The translations under genes and the position numbers were made by a program. Source: Oscillospiraceae bacterium (GTDB lineage: Bacteria; Bacillota; Clostridia; Oscillospirales; Oscillospiraceae). From it: a stretch of 64,000 bases of DNA. Location of the stretch: NCBI GenBank assembly GCA_017482385.1, contig JAFUNI010000016.1, positions 248,001 through 312,000 of the forward strand, written 5' to 3'. The notes beneath the pieces are model-generated. The model ran no database searches, was not told where the DNA came from, and saw nothing but the letters and a program-made list of their open reading frames with translations. Below, piece after piece: positions 7,231 to 15,368 of the stretch (within the stretch, counting starts at the first letter, position 1; each line of letters begins with the position of its first letter).

Positions 7231-8757
7231 ATGATAAAGGTATTGGATGCTGTCAACGGTTTTGTGTGGGGCGTACCGGGGCTTCTCTTAATTCTGTCTG
7301 TGGGTATCTTGCTGAGTATACGGACAGATTGGGTTCAGTTGCGAATGTTTCCGGCGGCGCTCAAGGCTTTCCTGTTATCCTTGCGGAAATCGGACAATAA
7401 GGGCGTATCTTCCTACAAAGCCTTGTGCACAGCTTTGGCTGCCACTGTTGGCACAGGGAATCTTGCCGGTGTGGCAGGTGCGATTGCATTGGGTGGTCCC
7501 GGCGCTGTGTTTTGGATGTGGATATGCGCGTTTCTTGGAATGGCAACGAAATTTGCGGAAGCAGTTCTTTCTGTTCGCTACCGGGTAAAAGGAAACGACG
7601 GAACCTATATGGGCGGACCGATGTATATCGTCCGGCAGGGTATGGGCAAAAAATGGCAGCCTCTTGCAGGTATCTATTGCTTTTTCGGTGTCGTTGCGGC
7701 CTTCGGCGTTGGTTCTGCTACCCAGATCAATACGGTTTTGGGCGGCATTAACGGCGCTGTCAGATCCCTGGGCGGCCATGAATCAGACTTTATGAATCTG
7801 CTAATTGGAATTGCACTTGCGATTCTCTTGGTTCTGGTGCTTCTTGGCGGCGCGAAGCGTATTGGTTCGGCAGCGGCGTTCTTAGTTCCTTTTGCATCTT
7901 TATTTTACATTTTACTATGCATTGGTGTGTTGGTACTTCGGGCGCAAGCAATACCCAACGCATTTGCTGCTATTATGACCGGAGCATTTGATCCCAAGGC
8001 TGTAACAGGTGGTGTAATAGGCTCTATATTCATTGCCCTGCGTGTTGGTGCATGCCGCGGTGTGTTTACCAATGAGGCAGGTATGGGAACTGCCGGCATA
8101 GCCCATGCATCAGCGGAGGTGTCCCATCCAACGCAACAGGGGCTTATGGGAATTATGGAAGTGTTTATCGACACCATTGTGATCTGCACAATGACTGCAC
8201 TTGTAATTTTGTGCAGTGGTATTTCGATTCCCTATGGACAGGATCTTGGAATACAGATCACAGCCAATGCATTTTCGGAGATTTACGGTAGCTGGGTGCA
8301 TATACCCTTGGCATTTACTTTGTGTTGCCTGGCCTTTGCCACAATAATCGGCTGGGGATTATATGGAACGCGATGCGCCCAATTCCTGTTTGGAGAAGCT
8401 GCTTGGAGAAAGTTTGTCTTTCTGCAAGCTGGCTCTGTTATTTTAGGCGCTGTGTTGAGTACGGGCACAGTTTGGTCGCTTTCCGAGATTGCAAACGGGC
8501 TAATGGCGATTCCCAATCTGGTAGTTTTGCTATATTTTTCCCCTGAGCTTGTAAAGCTCACTGTAGATTATAAAAATAATGGCACGATAGTTGCCACAGG
8601 AGGTACTTATGAAGATTTCTATCAATGCAAACCGCTGCGAACCCTCTCCAATGCGAAAGTTCCACCCGCTGGCGGTAAAAGTAAAGGAGGATGGCAAAAA
8701 GATTTACCATCTGAATATCGGCCAGCCCGACATTCCCACCCCGGCAGCATTTTATGA
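7231..8757 (+). CDS. Alanine or glycine:cation symporter (AGCS family), apparent stop-codon loss
   Basis: The AGCS family imports Ala/Gly with Na+ or H+. Residues 1-448 are typical: ALAATVGTGNLAGVAGAIALGGPGAVFWMW, about ten membrane helices, and NEAGMGTAGIAHA. The family normally ends just after a segment like the VKLTVDYK seen at residue ~446. Here the frame instead runs on for 60 residues through the ribosome site and 149 bases of the next gene, giving a hydrophilic tail with no family sense. One extra A in the A5 run at 8572-8576 would produce TAA at once. So this is either a recent indel or a sequence error; the transporter core is intact. AGGAGG precedes ATG 7231. Confidence 0.85.
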   Translation: MIKVLDAVNGFVWGVPGLLLILSVGILLSIRTDWVQLRMFPAALKAFLLSLRKSDNKGVSSYKALCTALAATVGTGNLAGVAGAIALGGPGAVFWMWICAFLGMATKFAEAVLSVRYRVKGNDGTYMGGPMYIVRQGMGKKWQPLAGIYCFFGVVAAFGVGSATQINTVLGGINGAVRSLGGHESDFMNLLIGIALAILLVLVLLGGAKRIGSAAAFLVPFASLFYILLCIGVLVLRAQAIPNAFAAIMTGAFDPKAVTGGVIGSIFIALRVGACRGVFTNEAGMGTAGIAHASAEVSHPTQQGLMGIMEVFIDTIVICTMTALVILCSGISIPYGQDLGIQITANAFSEIYGSWVHIPLAFTLCCLAFATIIGWGLYGTRCAQFLFGEAAWRKFVFLQAGSVILGAVLSTGTVWSLSEIANGLMAIPNLVVLLYFSPELVKLTVDYKNNGTIVATGGTYEDFYQCKPLRTLSNAKVPPAGGKSKGGWQKDLPSEYRPARHSHPGSIL

Positions 8758-9814
8758 GGCGACCCGTGCTTTTGATAATAAGACCCTTGCATACGAGGCC
8801 TCTCCTGGCAATCCTGCTTTGATCGATGCTATTCGTAAGTACTATGCCAAGCTGGGAATTTCCCTGGATGCCGATGATATTTTCATTACAACCGGCGGCA
8901 GCGAGGCTCTGCTCTTCACTTGCTTAAGTATTCTTGACCCCTATACGGAAGTGATTATCCCCGAGCCATACTATCCTAACTATACCACCTTTGTTCATGC
9001 TGCCGGTGGCGTTATCCGCGCCCTGCACACTACTCCGGAGGAAGGTTATCGCTATGCTTTCCGGGATCGGATCGAAAAGCTGATCACCAAGAATACCCGG
9101 GCAATTATGATTACCAACCCCGGTAACCCCACCGGTGTCGTACTGAGCCGGGAAGAGATGCGTATGATTGCCGATGTTGCAAAGGAACACGATTTGTTCC
9201 TGATCAGCGATGAGGTCTACCGTGAGTTCTGCTACGACGATAAATACGGCATTCCCAGCATGGGCCGTTTCACCGATATTGACGATAATTTGGTTATTGT
9301 TGACTCGGTGTCCAAGCGGTTCTCTTCCTGTGGCGCAAGAGTCGGCTGCGTGATCACCAAGAACAAAGAACTGCAGCAGGCAATTTTGAAGTTCTGTCAG
9401 TCCCGTTTGTCCGTTGCTACTTTGGATCAGGTAGGCGCCACTGCGCTGTATTCTGTGGATAAGGAATTTTTCGTACAATCCAAGGCTGAGTATAAAAAGC
9501 GCAGAGATACTGTGGTGCAGGGACTTCGTGATATTCCCGGTGTCCTTGTTGAGGAGCCTATGGGTGCGTTCTATGTAATGGCACAGCTTCCGGTAGATGA
9601 TGCGGATAAGTTTCAGCGCTGGCTCTTAACAGCTTTTTCCGATAATGGAGAAACTGTGATGTTTGCTCCCGGCGCGCCGTTCTATGAAACCCCCGGCAGC
9701 GGTATCAATGAAGTCCGTATTGCCTATGTCCTTGAACAGAAGGAATTGCAGCGGGCAATGGAACTGCTGGGCAAGGGTATTGCCCAGTACCGCAAGGAAC
9801 AAATGGGTCTGTAA
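8609..9814 (+). CDS. Class I/II PLP-dependent aminotransferase
   Basis: 401 residues. The start ATG 8609 has AGGAGG 5 bases upstream; the preceding in-frame ATG at 8591 lies before that site and is rejected. Fold-type I aminotransferase marks: NIGQPDIPTP near the N-terminus, the NPGNPTGVVLS segment that binds cofactor and substrate, SDEVYREF (Asp to pyridine N), and SVSKRFSSCGARVG with the Schiff-base Lys. Likely an aspartate/alanine/aromatic aminotransferase; specificity cannot be read. It overlaps the run-on tail of the amino-acid symporter and is probably co-transcribed with it. Confidence 0.9.
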   Translation: MKISINANRCEPSPMRKFHPLAVKVKEDGKKIYHLNIGQPDIPTPAAFYEATRAFDNKTLAYEASPGNPALIDAIRKYYAKLGISLDADDIFITTGGSEALLFTCLSILDPYTEVIIPEPYYPNYTTFVHAAGGVIRALHTTPEEGYRYAFRDRIEKLITKNTRAIMITNPGNPTGVVLSREEMRMIADVAKEHDLFLISDEVYREFCYDDKYGIPSMGRFTDIDDNLVIVDSVSKRFSSCGARVGCVITKNKELQQAILKFCQSRLSVATLDQVGATALYSVDKEFFVQSKAEYKKRRDTVVQGLRDIPGVLVEEPMGAFYVMAQLPVDDADKFQRWLLTAFSDNGETVMFAPGAPFYETPGSGINEVRIAYVLEQKELQRAMELLGKGIAQYRKEQMGL

Positions 9815-9825
9815 TGATATAAGAT

Positions 9826-9862
9826 AAAGCCCGGTTTGGATTTTCCAAACCAGGCTTTTTGT
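9826..9862 (+). terminator. Terminator after the aminotransferase
   Basis: AAAGCCCGGTTTGGA / TCCAAACCAGGCTTT with one mismatch, then TTTTTG. Confidence 0.85.
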
Positions 9863-9874
9863 TATTGTGTAGAA

Positions 9875-10459
9875 CTAATCTTCAACAGCCTGAAACTTGC
9901 TGTCCATGCAGTAATATGCTACCACATAATGCACAAAGGCGATCAGTAAAAAGACGGCGTCAATAATCGTGATGATGTTAATGGTTTTTAGCGGCATATC
10001 CGGCATCATAACCATTAAGATCAGACTCACAAACAGAATCGTCGTGCAAATTTTTCCGCTAAGCAGTGCGCCTTTGAGCATAATACCCTTGCGCAACCGA
10101 AGACTGCCGGCAATCAACTGAAAACCCTCCTTCATCACAAACAGACCGATCAGGTACCAAAGCAGGGTGTTCTTAACCTTCAAAGCCAAGCAAAGGATCA
10201 AGGTAAATTGCGTCAACTTGTCAGCCAGTGGGTCAAGCACCTTTCCCAAAGAGGTGATCATATTGAAATGTCGGGCAATTTTACCGTCGATCATGTCCGT
10301 CAGACAGGAAACGGCCAAAATACCGGCAGCCAAATAATAATCTGTTGCCGACCGTGCGTTTAGATAGATGGTCACATAAACAGGTATTAAAACCAAGCGC
10401 AGCAAACTCAGCAGGTTCGGAATTGAGCATATGTCTTTTTTCCAATCCTTGATAAACAT
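9875..10459 (-). CDS. pgsA: CDP-alcohol phosphatidyltransferase (PgsA-like)
   Basis: 194 residues, membrane protein with about six helices. The family signature DG-x2-AR-x8-G-x3-D-x3-D is complete in DGKIARHFNMITSLGKVLDPLADK region (residues ~58-80). PgsA condenses CDP-diacylglycerol with glycerol-3-phosphate as the first committed step to phosphatidylglycerol; a related CDP-alcohol transferase role (for example cardiolipin synthase of this fold) cannot be excluded. GGAGG precedes ATG 10459. It has its own promoter. Confidence 0.8.
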   Translation of the reverse strand: MFIKDWKKDICSIPNLLSLLRLVLIPVYVTIYLNARSATDYYLAAGILAVSCLTDMIDGKIARHFNMITSLGKVLDPLADKLTQFTLILCLALKVKNTLLWYLIGLFVMKEGFQLIAGSLRLRKGIMLKGALLSGKICTTILFVSLILMVMMPDMPLKTINIITIIDAVFLLIAFVHYVVAYYCMDSKFQAVED

Positions 10460-10499
10460 TGAAACTTCCTCCGAGTATAGTTGCCAGCTTAATAAAGTA

Positions 10500-10527
10500 A
10501 TTATATCCCATTTTTAATCTAAATCAA
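10500..10527 (-). promoter_or_regulatory. Sigma-A promoter for pgsA
   Basis: On the minus strand TTGATT (10527-10522), 16 bp, TATAAT (10505-10500). Confidence 0.55.
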
Positions 10528-10561
10528 GAGCATTTTATGGGAAATCGAAAAAATTTAACAA

Positions 10562-11107
10562 TTATTCAAAATTATTACGTTTGTTAGCTTGCTTGTGGGC
10601 GCTCAAAGTAAATTGCTTTGAAAGAAACCTCCAGGTGATTTTATCCAGTTCACCGGTAGGAGGCAGACCGGCTAAAAGTTGGAAGGCAGCAAGGGCCTGG
10701 CTGGTGGGATCGTCCAGAACGCCATTGTGATCCGGCGGAGAGATGGTTGGATTGTCATTGGATAGCTGTGTAAGTATGCTTTGCAGCAGATAAATATACG
10801 CGTTGCTGTCACCCAAGCGAAAGACCTCGCCCGGCTCCATAATGATCTCAATAGATTCTGCAGGACTAATACGAATGAGAGCAGGCTCGTAAATGCTAAC
10901 TATCTGATCCCAAGTAGCCTGGTCGGTGATGCCGGTGACCGGCAAACCGTATTGTCGCTGAAATGCAGAAACAGCCTGCATAGTTGTCGGACCGTATACA
11001 CCGTCCGGTACAACTGTCGGCAGCCGTGTGTCTTCCTCGGCAATTACCCGGAGCATTGTCTGCAAACTGCGAATGGGCTGCTCAACAAAAGATTCACCCG
11101 GTCTCAT
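10562..11107 (-). CDS. Protein with two peptidoglycan-binding (PG_binding_1) domains
   Basis: 181 residues. Each half has the three-helix repeat: first DGVYGPTTMQAVSAFQRQYG (residues ~35-54), second a degenerate NGVLDDPTSQALAAFQ copy (~130-145). No signal peptide or membrane helix is visible, odd for a wall binder. Its ATG overlaps the stop of the SpoIID-domain gene (ATGA), so the two are coupled. Last gene of a three-gene unit with a sigma-K-like promoter; a role at the forming spore surface or cortex is inferred. Confidence 0.8.
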   Translation of the reverse strand: MRPGESFVEQPIRSLQTMLRVIAEEDTRLPTVVPDGVYGPTTMQAVSAFQRQYGLPVTGITDQATWDQIVSIYEPALIRISPAESIEIIMEPGEVFRLGDSNAYIYLLQSILTQLSNDNPTISPPDHNGVLDDPTSQALAAFQLLAGLPPTGELDKITWRFLSKQFTLSAHKQANKRNNFE

Positions 11108-12381
11108 CGTACCACCTCCTGTCGGACGGAATCCTGTCCGCCGATACTCAAATTACGGCCGGGGAATTGGGTCATTGTTGTTGATCTTGCGTAATTGGAC
11201 CTTTGAGAATTTGCGGGATTTCCGTTTCTTCTGAAATTACCCACAGGCCGGACAGCGCCTGCAGGTGCAGTAGCTTCCGGGGAGCGGGGGAAGGTTTCGC
11301 CGCTGCGAAGTGTCGTGTTCTCAATTCCGGAGAACTGGTCATAGATCTCGTCCCAGGTGGCTTCACCAACGACCCCTGTTTCCGGAAGCCGAAACCGCCG
11401 TTGCGCAGCCAACACCGCTGCGCGGGTAGCCTGCCCAAAAATGCCATCTACAGAAACAGGCGGCATCTCGGGAATATAAGCGGAGAGAACAGATAGCATA
11501 TACTGTAGCTGCCGTACCTTATCACCTGTATCTCCTGTTTGCAAGGCGTTAGGTGCAGACCAGTTGATGGCATAGAATTGCTGCCCCTGACTGCGAAGTT
11601 CAGAAAGGGAAGTAACAGCAGTATATAGCCGTACGATCTCATACCAAGTAGCGGGGCCCACAATTCCGTCCGGAGAAAGACCGAAAATCTGCTGAAATGC
11701 CCTGACTGTAGCTTCGGTGCGTGGGCCAAAGATCCCATCTGCAGCTGGAATTTTAGGGATTGCCGGGTAATTCTGTGCTATCCGGTTTAAGGACACCTGT
11801 ATTACAACAACATTGGGCCCGGTGCTGCCTACACGCAGCGGTGTTCCGGGATAAGATGAGGTAATGCCTCGGATTGGTGCGTTGAGAACTGTTTCCACAT
11901 CACCGTAATAACTGCGGAGGATCTGGGTAGAGTTATAGCCCTGTTGGGCAAGGTTTTGGCTGCCCCATTGGCTAAGTCCTTCACAGGTGACTGTGGTACC
12001 GTTGCAGAATTTTGCGGCCAGTGGCTCTACAAATCCCGGTCTGCGCAGATAGTCGTTAAAGAGTTCGTCGACCAATCGGGAGATGTTTTCAAAGAAAGCC
12101 CGCCCCTTCACAAAGTACTGATCATAAGCAGTAGAATTTGTGATATCAAAATCATAACCGCGGCTACGGTAAAATTCCGTATATACCCGGTTTAGCGCAA
12201 ATGAAGTAATGGCTAAAATATTGGCACGCAGTGCGCTTTCGTCCCAGGTAGGATATATCTCGCTGGAGGCTACATTTTTAACATAGTCCGCAAAGGAAAC
12301 AGTGACATTTTCTGCATTGGACGACGGTGCGCCTAAATGCACGGTGATCCGCTGGGGTACAAAAGGTGTTACTGTTGGCAT
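11104..12381 (-). CDS. SpoIID-domain protein with two peptidoglycan-binding repeats
   Basis: 425 residues. Residues ~25-165 resemble the SpoIID/LytB lytic transglycosylase domain: YVKNVASSEIYPTW keeps the Glu equivalent to the catalytic one, and CEGLSQWGSQNLAQQGY matches the C-terminal block. Two PG_binding_1 repeats follow (DGIFGPRTEATVRAFQ ~205-220; DGIFGQATRAAVLAAQ ~305-320) and a basic, Asn/Arg-rich tail. SpoIID itself has an N-terminal membrane anchor; this protein has none and starts MPTVTPFVPQ, so it may act inside the mother cell or be exported another way. GGGAGGG precedes the ATG. Confidence 0.85.
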   Translation of the reverse strand: MPTVTPFVPQRITVHLGAPSSNAENVTVSFADYVKNVASSEIYPTWDESALRANILAITSFALNRVYTEFYRSRGYDFDITNSTAYDQYFVKGRAFFENISRLVDELFNDYLRRPGFVEPLAAKFCNGTTVTCEGLSQWGSQNLAQQGYNSTQILRSYYGDVETVLNAPIRGITSSYPGTPLRVGSTGPNVVVIQVSLNRIAQNYPAIPKIPAADGIFGPRTEATVRAFQQIFGLSPDGIVGPATWYEIVRLYTAVTSLSELRSQGQQFYAINWSAPNALQTGDTGDKVRQLQYMLSVLSAYIPEMPPVSVDGIFGQATRAAVLAAQRRFRLPETGVVGEATWDEIYDQFSGIENTTLRSGETFPRSPEATAPAGAVRPVGNFRRNGNPANSQRSNYARSTTMTQFPGRNLSIGGQDSVRQEVVR

Positions 12382-12393
12382 AAGTTACCCTCC

Positions 12394-12777
12394 CTAAAGA
12401 TTTTGGGACGGTGTTGGAAACACCTCCAATTTATTAAAGGATTGGGGGAGCTCCGAAAGAGGAATCATCTCTAAATTTTGCACCGTAGTAGTGCCGGGAA
12501 ATATTTGCAGATTTTCAATTTCAATTGCTTCGTAGCCGTTTAGACGGGCGTATAAATTTACCACTGCAAAGGGGATGATGCCAGTGTTGGGGCTTTGACC
12601 GGAAGTAACATTCGGTGCCGCAATCTCGATTGGCGCATCCAACAAGCCGTTCCGGTTCGTCAGACGCAGGGCAATCGCTCCACCGCTGGCATCGGTGACG
12701 GAAACGGCAACATCCCGCAGTGGAATTTGCGCATAGCTTGTGTAAGCGTGAACCTGTATGTATCCTGAATCAGCCAG
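12394..12777 (-). CDS. Carboxypeptidase-regulatory-like (beta-sandwich) protein, probable CTG start
   Basis: 127 residues from CTG 12777. An ATG exists 18 bases upstream at 12795, but the strong site AAAGGAGG lies after that ATG and 7 bases before the CTG, and a sigma-K-like promoter would start RNA at about 12799, too close for the ATG. The product (MADSGYIQVHAYTSYAQ) is one transthyretin-like fold: DVAVSVTDASGGAI, LTNRNGLL, NLYARLNGYEAIEI, then TTVQNLEMIPL. Such domains are structural rather than enzymatic. It is the first gene of the unit with the SpoIID-domain and PG-binding proteins, 12 bases apart. Confidence 0.75.
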   Translation of the reverse strand: MADSGYIQVHAYTSYAQIPLRDVAVSVTDASGGAIALRLTNRNGLLDAPIEIAAPNVTSGQSPNTGIIPFAVVNLYARLNGYEAIEIENLQIFPGTTTVQNLEMIPLSELPQSFNKLEVFPTPSQNL

Positions 12778-12805
12778 AATATCTCCTCCTTTCATTTTTC
12801 TTTCT

Positions 12806-12832
12806 TATGCTATGCTGACAGCGTAAAAAAGT
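12806..12832 (-). promoter_or_regulatory. Sigma-K-like sporulation promoter
   Basis: On the minus strand AC (12832-12831), 16 bp, CATAGCATA (12814-12806). This matches the B. subtilis sigma-K pattern AC-N16-CATAnnnTA at every specified base. It lies directly before the carboxypeptidase-regulatory/SpoIID/PG-binding gene unit. Confidence 0.55.
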
Positions 12833-12859
12833 TCCAGGGGTTTACAGAAACCCCTGGAG
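12824..12859 (-). terminator. Terminator after the 142-residue helical protein gene
   Basis: On the minus strand CTCCAGGGGTTT, loop CTGT, AAACCCCTGGAA, then a run of six T. It separates this gene from the downstream three-gene unit, which supports a separate promoter for the latter. Confidence 0.8.
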
Positions 12860-13270
12860 CTGATGATTGTTTGCTTCTTCAATATCAATGAGTCGCTGTG
12901 CCAACGCATTGACCTGCCGATCTGAGGGTGGGAACTGGTTTAAATTTTTGAAGCCTTTGATGATACCTCTGGTGTTGCCACGGATCATCATTGCTGCAGC
13001 CTTTGAATCCAGCTCACCATAGCTTAACTGTGTGCGAGTCATCATGTAGGCCATACTTTTGATTGCTGGATTGAGCTCTTTCAGTTCCCAGCCGCGTTCT
13101 TTGGCTATGCCGTGGGCTTCTTGCTCAATTGCGTCATATTCACGCAATTCATTTCTCAGTTCAGTACGCAGGCTGGGCTGCAGCGGCTCATTTAAGATAC
13201 TGCGAATGCCGATTTGCCCCATTTGTGTTGTTTTCAGAATGGAGGAGAGGATGTCCTTGCTGCCTTTCAT
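12842..13270 (-). CDS. Conserved helical protein of unknown function
   Basis: 142 residues from ATG 13270 (MKGSKDILSSILKTTQMGQIGI); ATGs at 13276 and 13282 are alternatives and none has a clear Shine-Dalgarno. The sequence is almost wholly helical: a basic N-terminal segment, LREYDAIEQEAHGIAKERGW, then DSKAAAMMIRGNTRGI and a C-terminal helix. The spacing suggests a four-helix ferritin-like or spore-coat-like bundle, but I see no metal-binding Glu/His pattern. No signal peptide. It faces asnB and precedes the spore-type peptidoglycan-binding cluster. Confidence 0.75.
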   Translation of the reverse strand: MKGSKDILSSILKTTQMGQIGIRSILNEPLQPSLRTELRNELREYDAIEQEAHGIAKERGWELKELNPAIKSMAYMMTRTQLSYGELDSKAAAMMIRGNTRGIIKGFKNLNQFPPSDRQVNALAQRLIDIEEANNHQLQGFL

Positions 13271-13365
13271 TTTCATCACCATAAATAATATGTCCGACGG
13301 GGGCAATATTTATGCACAATTTTGTGCCTGCAACATAAACTCATAGCAGGAAGGAGTTGTGATAT

Positions 13366-15177
13366 ATGTGTGCAATAGCCGGAATCCTGAATCTACCTTT
13401 TGATTCGCAGATTTTGGATACTTTGCTTCGCACGATGCAGCATCGAGGTCCGGATGGCACCGGTAGCTATATGCAGCGGCAATGCTGTCTGCTTCACAGT
13501 AGACTTGCCATCGTGGACCCGGAGGGCGGCGCGCAGCCAATGCAACTGTGCTGGTCCGGGGAGGAATATGTAATTACATACAACGGAGAGCTCTACAATA
13601 CTCAGGAATTGCAAGATACTTTGCAGGCCTTGGGTCATGAATTTATAACCCGGAGTGATACAGAAGTTGTCCTGCATGCCTATGCTCAGTGGCAGGAGGG
13701 ATGCGTTGAAAGATTTAACGGAATTTTTGCCTTTGGTGTTTGGGAAAAGAATAAAAAACGACTGTTTCTTGCCCGGGACAGGATGGGTGTCAAACCTTTG
13801 TTTTATACACAATTCTCCGGAGGACTGCTATTTGCATCAGAAATGAAAACATTACTTTCCTATCCCGGTGTTCCGGCACAGTTGGACAGGGAAGGGGCAG
13901 CGCAGATTATTTTGCTTGGTCCGGGACGAATTCCCGGTAGTGGCGTATTTAAGAACATATTGGAGCTGAAACCCGGCTGCTGCGGATTCTATACACAGGG
14001 TAAGTTAAGATGGTGGCAGTATTGGAAGCTACGGGACAGAGAGCATAAAGAATCCTTTGATGAAACAGCTGAATGTGTCCGCTGGCTTGTAACGGATGCC
14101 ATTCGCAGACAGATGGTATCCGACGTCCCTCTTGGAACTTTTTTGTCAGGAGGTCTGGATTCCAGCCTGATTACAGCTATTTGTGCGGAAGAAATGCAAG
14201 GACAGTTGGATACGTTTTCTCTTGACTATGAAAACAATGATAAATTCTTTGTACCTGGTAAATTCCAACCCAATTCCGATAACAGCTATATTGCACTTAT
14301 GCAGGAAAAACTGCAGTGCAGGCATCACTGGACCGTACTAAAACCTGTCAATTTAGTGGATGCGTTGAAGGAAGCTACTATCGCAAGAGATCTTCCCGGT
14401 ATGGCTGATGTGGATTCGTCACTGCTGTTGTTCTGCAGAGAAATTCGAAAAGAAGTAAAAATGGCCCTTTCCGGGGAGTGCGCCGATGAGATTTTTGGTG
14501 GGTATCCCTGGTACCGGGATCCTGAGGTAAGGTCCTTTGCCGGTTTTCCCTGGGCACAAAACACGCAAGACAGAGCCAAACTGTTGCATAAGGATATATT
14601 ATCCGCAATTGATCCGGAGAGCTTTGTGAACGAACAGTATCTCAAGACCATTTCCGAGTGCGATATTTTACCCGGTACAGATGCCACAGAGCGGCGGATG
14701 AAGGAAATGGTAAACTTAAATCAGCAATGGTTTATGCAGACGTTGCTTGACAGAAAAGATCGGATGAGTATGGCTTGCGGTCTGGAGGTTCGCGTGCCGT
14801 TCTGTGATTATCGGATCGCTGAGTATCTATACGGTGTGCCTTGGGAGTATAAAGATTATAACGGAAAAGAAAAAGGTCTTCTTCGTTATGCAATGGAAGG
14901 CATATTGCCCCAAGAGGTGCTTTGGCGGAAAAAGAGTCCCTATCCCAAGACCTACGACCCCGGTTATTTGAAAGCGGTCAGCGGCTTGATGCAGGAACTT
15001 TTACAGCGAAAGGATGCGCCGATTTACGGGATTATAAACCGGGATGCTCTGAAAAATCTGTGCAGCGCAGAATTGGCATGGCCATGGTACGGACAGCTCA
15101 TGAAACTACCTCAAACGATTGCTTATATGCTGCAAATCAATTTCTGGTTGGAACACTACCATGTATCTATAATTTGA
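13366..15177 (+). CDS. asnB: Asparagine synthetase (glutamine-hydrolysing)
   Basis: 603 residues, full length. The glutaminase half starts MCAIAGI, giving the N-terminal nucleophile Cys2 after Met removal, with MQHRGPDG and NGELYN. The synthetase half has the ATP pyrophosphatase loop FLSGGLDSS and later SGECADEIFGGYPWY. It forms Asn from Asp, Gln and ATP; AsnB paralogues in Gram-positives can instead amidate meso-diaminopimelate in peptidoglycan, which the wall-related neighbours make worth noting. AAGGAG precedes ATG 13366. Monocistronic with a terminator. Confidence 0.92.
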   Translation: MCAIAGILNLPFDSQILDTLLRTMQHRGPDGTGSYMQRQCCLLHSRLAIVDPEGGAQPMQLCWSGEEYVITYNGELYNTQELQDTLQALGHEFITRSDTEVVLHAYAQWQEGCVERFNGIFAFGVWEKNKKRLFLARDRMGVKPLFYTQFSGGLLFASEMKTLLSYPGVPAQLDREGAAQIILLGPGRIPGSGVFKNILELKPGCCGFYTQGKLRWWQYWKLRDREHKESFDETAECVRWLVTDAIRRQMVSDVPLGTFLSGGLDSSLITAICAEEMQGQLDTFSLDYENNDKFFVPGKFQPNSDNSYIALMQEKLQCRHHWTVLKPVNLVDALKEATIARDLPGMADVDSSLLLFCREIRKEVKMALSGECADEIFGGYPWYRDPEVRSFAGFPWAQNTQDRAKLLHKDILSAIDPESFVNEQYLKTISECDILPGTDATERRMKEMVNLNQQWFMQTLLDRKDRMSMACGLEVRVPFCDYRIAEYLYGVPWEYKDYNGKEKGLLRYAMEGILPQEVLWRKKSPYPKTYDPGYLKAVSGLMQELLQRKDAPIYGIINRDALKNLCSAELAWPWYGQLMKLPQTIAYMLQINFWLEHYHVSII

Positions 15178-15183
15178 TTGAAA

Positions 15184-15218
15184 ACTCCCGGTAAAGCTGT
15201 CTTTGCCGGGAGCTTTTG
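15184..15218 (+). terminator. Terminator after asnB
   Basis: ACTCCCGGTAAAG / CTTTGCCGGGAG with a CTGT loop, followed by CTTTTG. Confidence 0.75.
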
Positions 15219-15288
15219 ATGGTTTTCTCCAAAAAGTTGCTTTAGCTAAGTGAAGTTTTGTAAAAAGTGATAATTTTTGGATTTCTTC

Positions 15289-15317
15289 TTGTTTTTTTGC
15301 GAAAAAGGTGTTATTAT
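15289..15317 (+). promoter_or_regulatory. Sigma-A promoter of the serine operon
   Basis: TTGTTT (15289-15294), 17 bp, TATTAT (15312-15317), 50 bases before the first start codon. The leader has a short GTACA-TT-TGTAC inverted repeat (15322-15333) of unknown use. Confidence 0.5.
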
Positions 15318-15368
15318 TTAAGGTACATTTGTACACTGCAAAAAGACACACAGTAAGGGGGAATTGCG

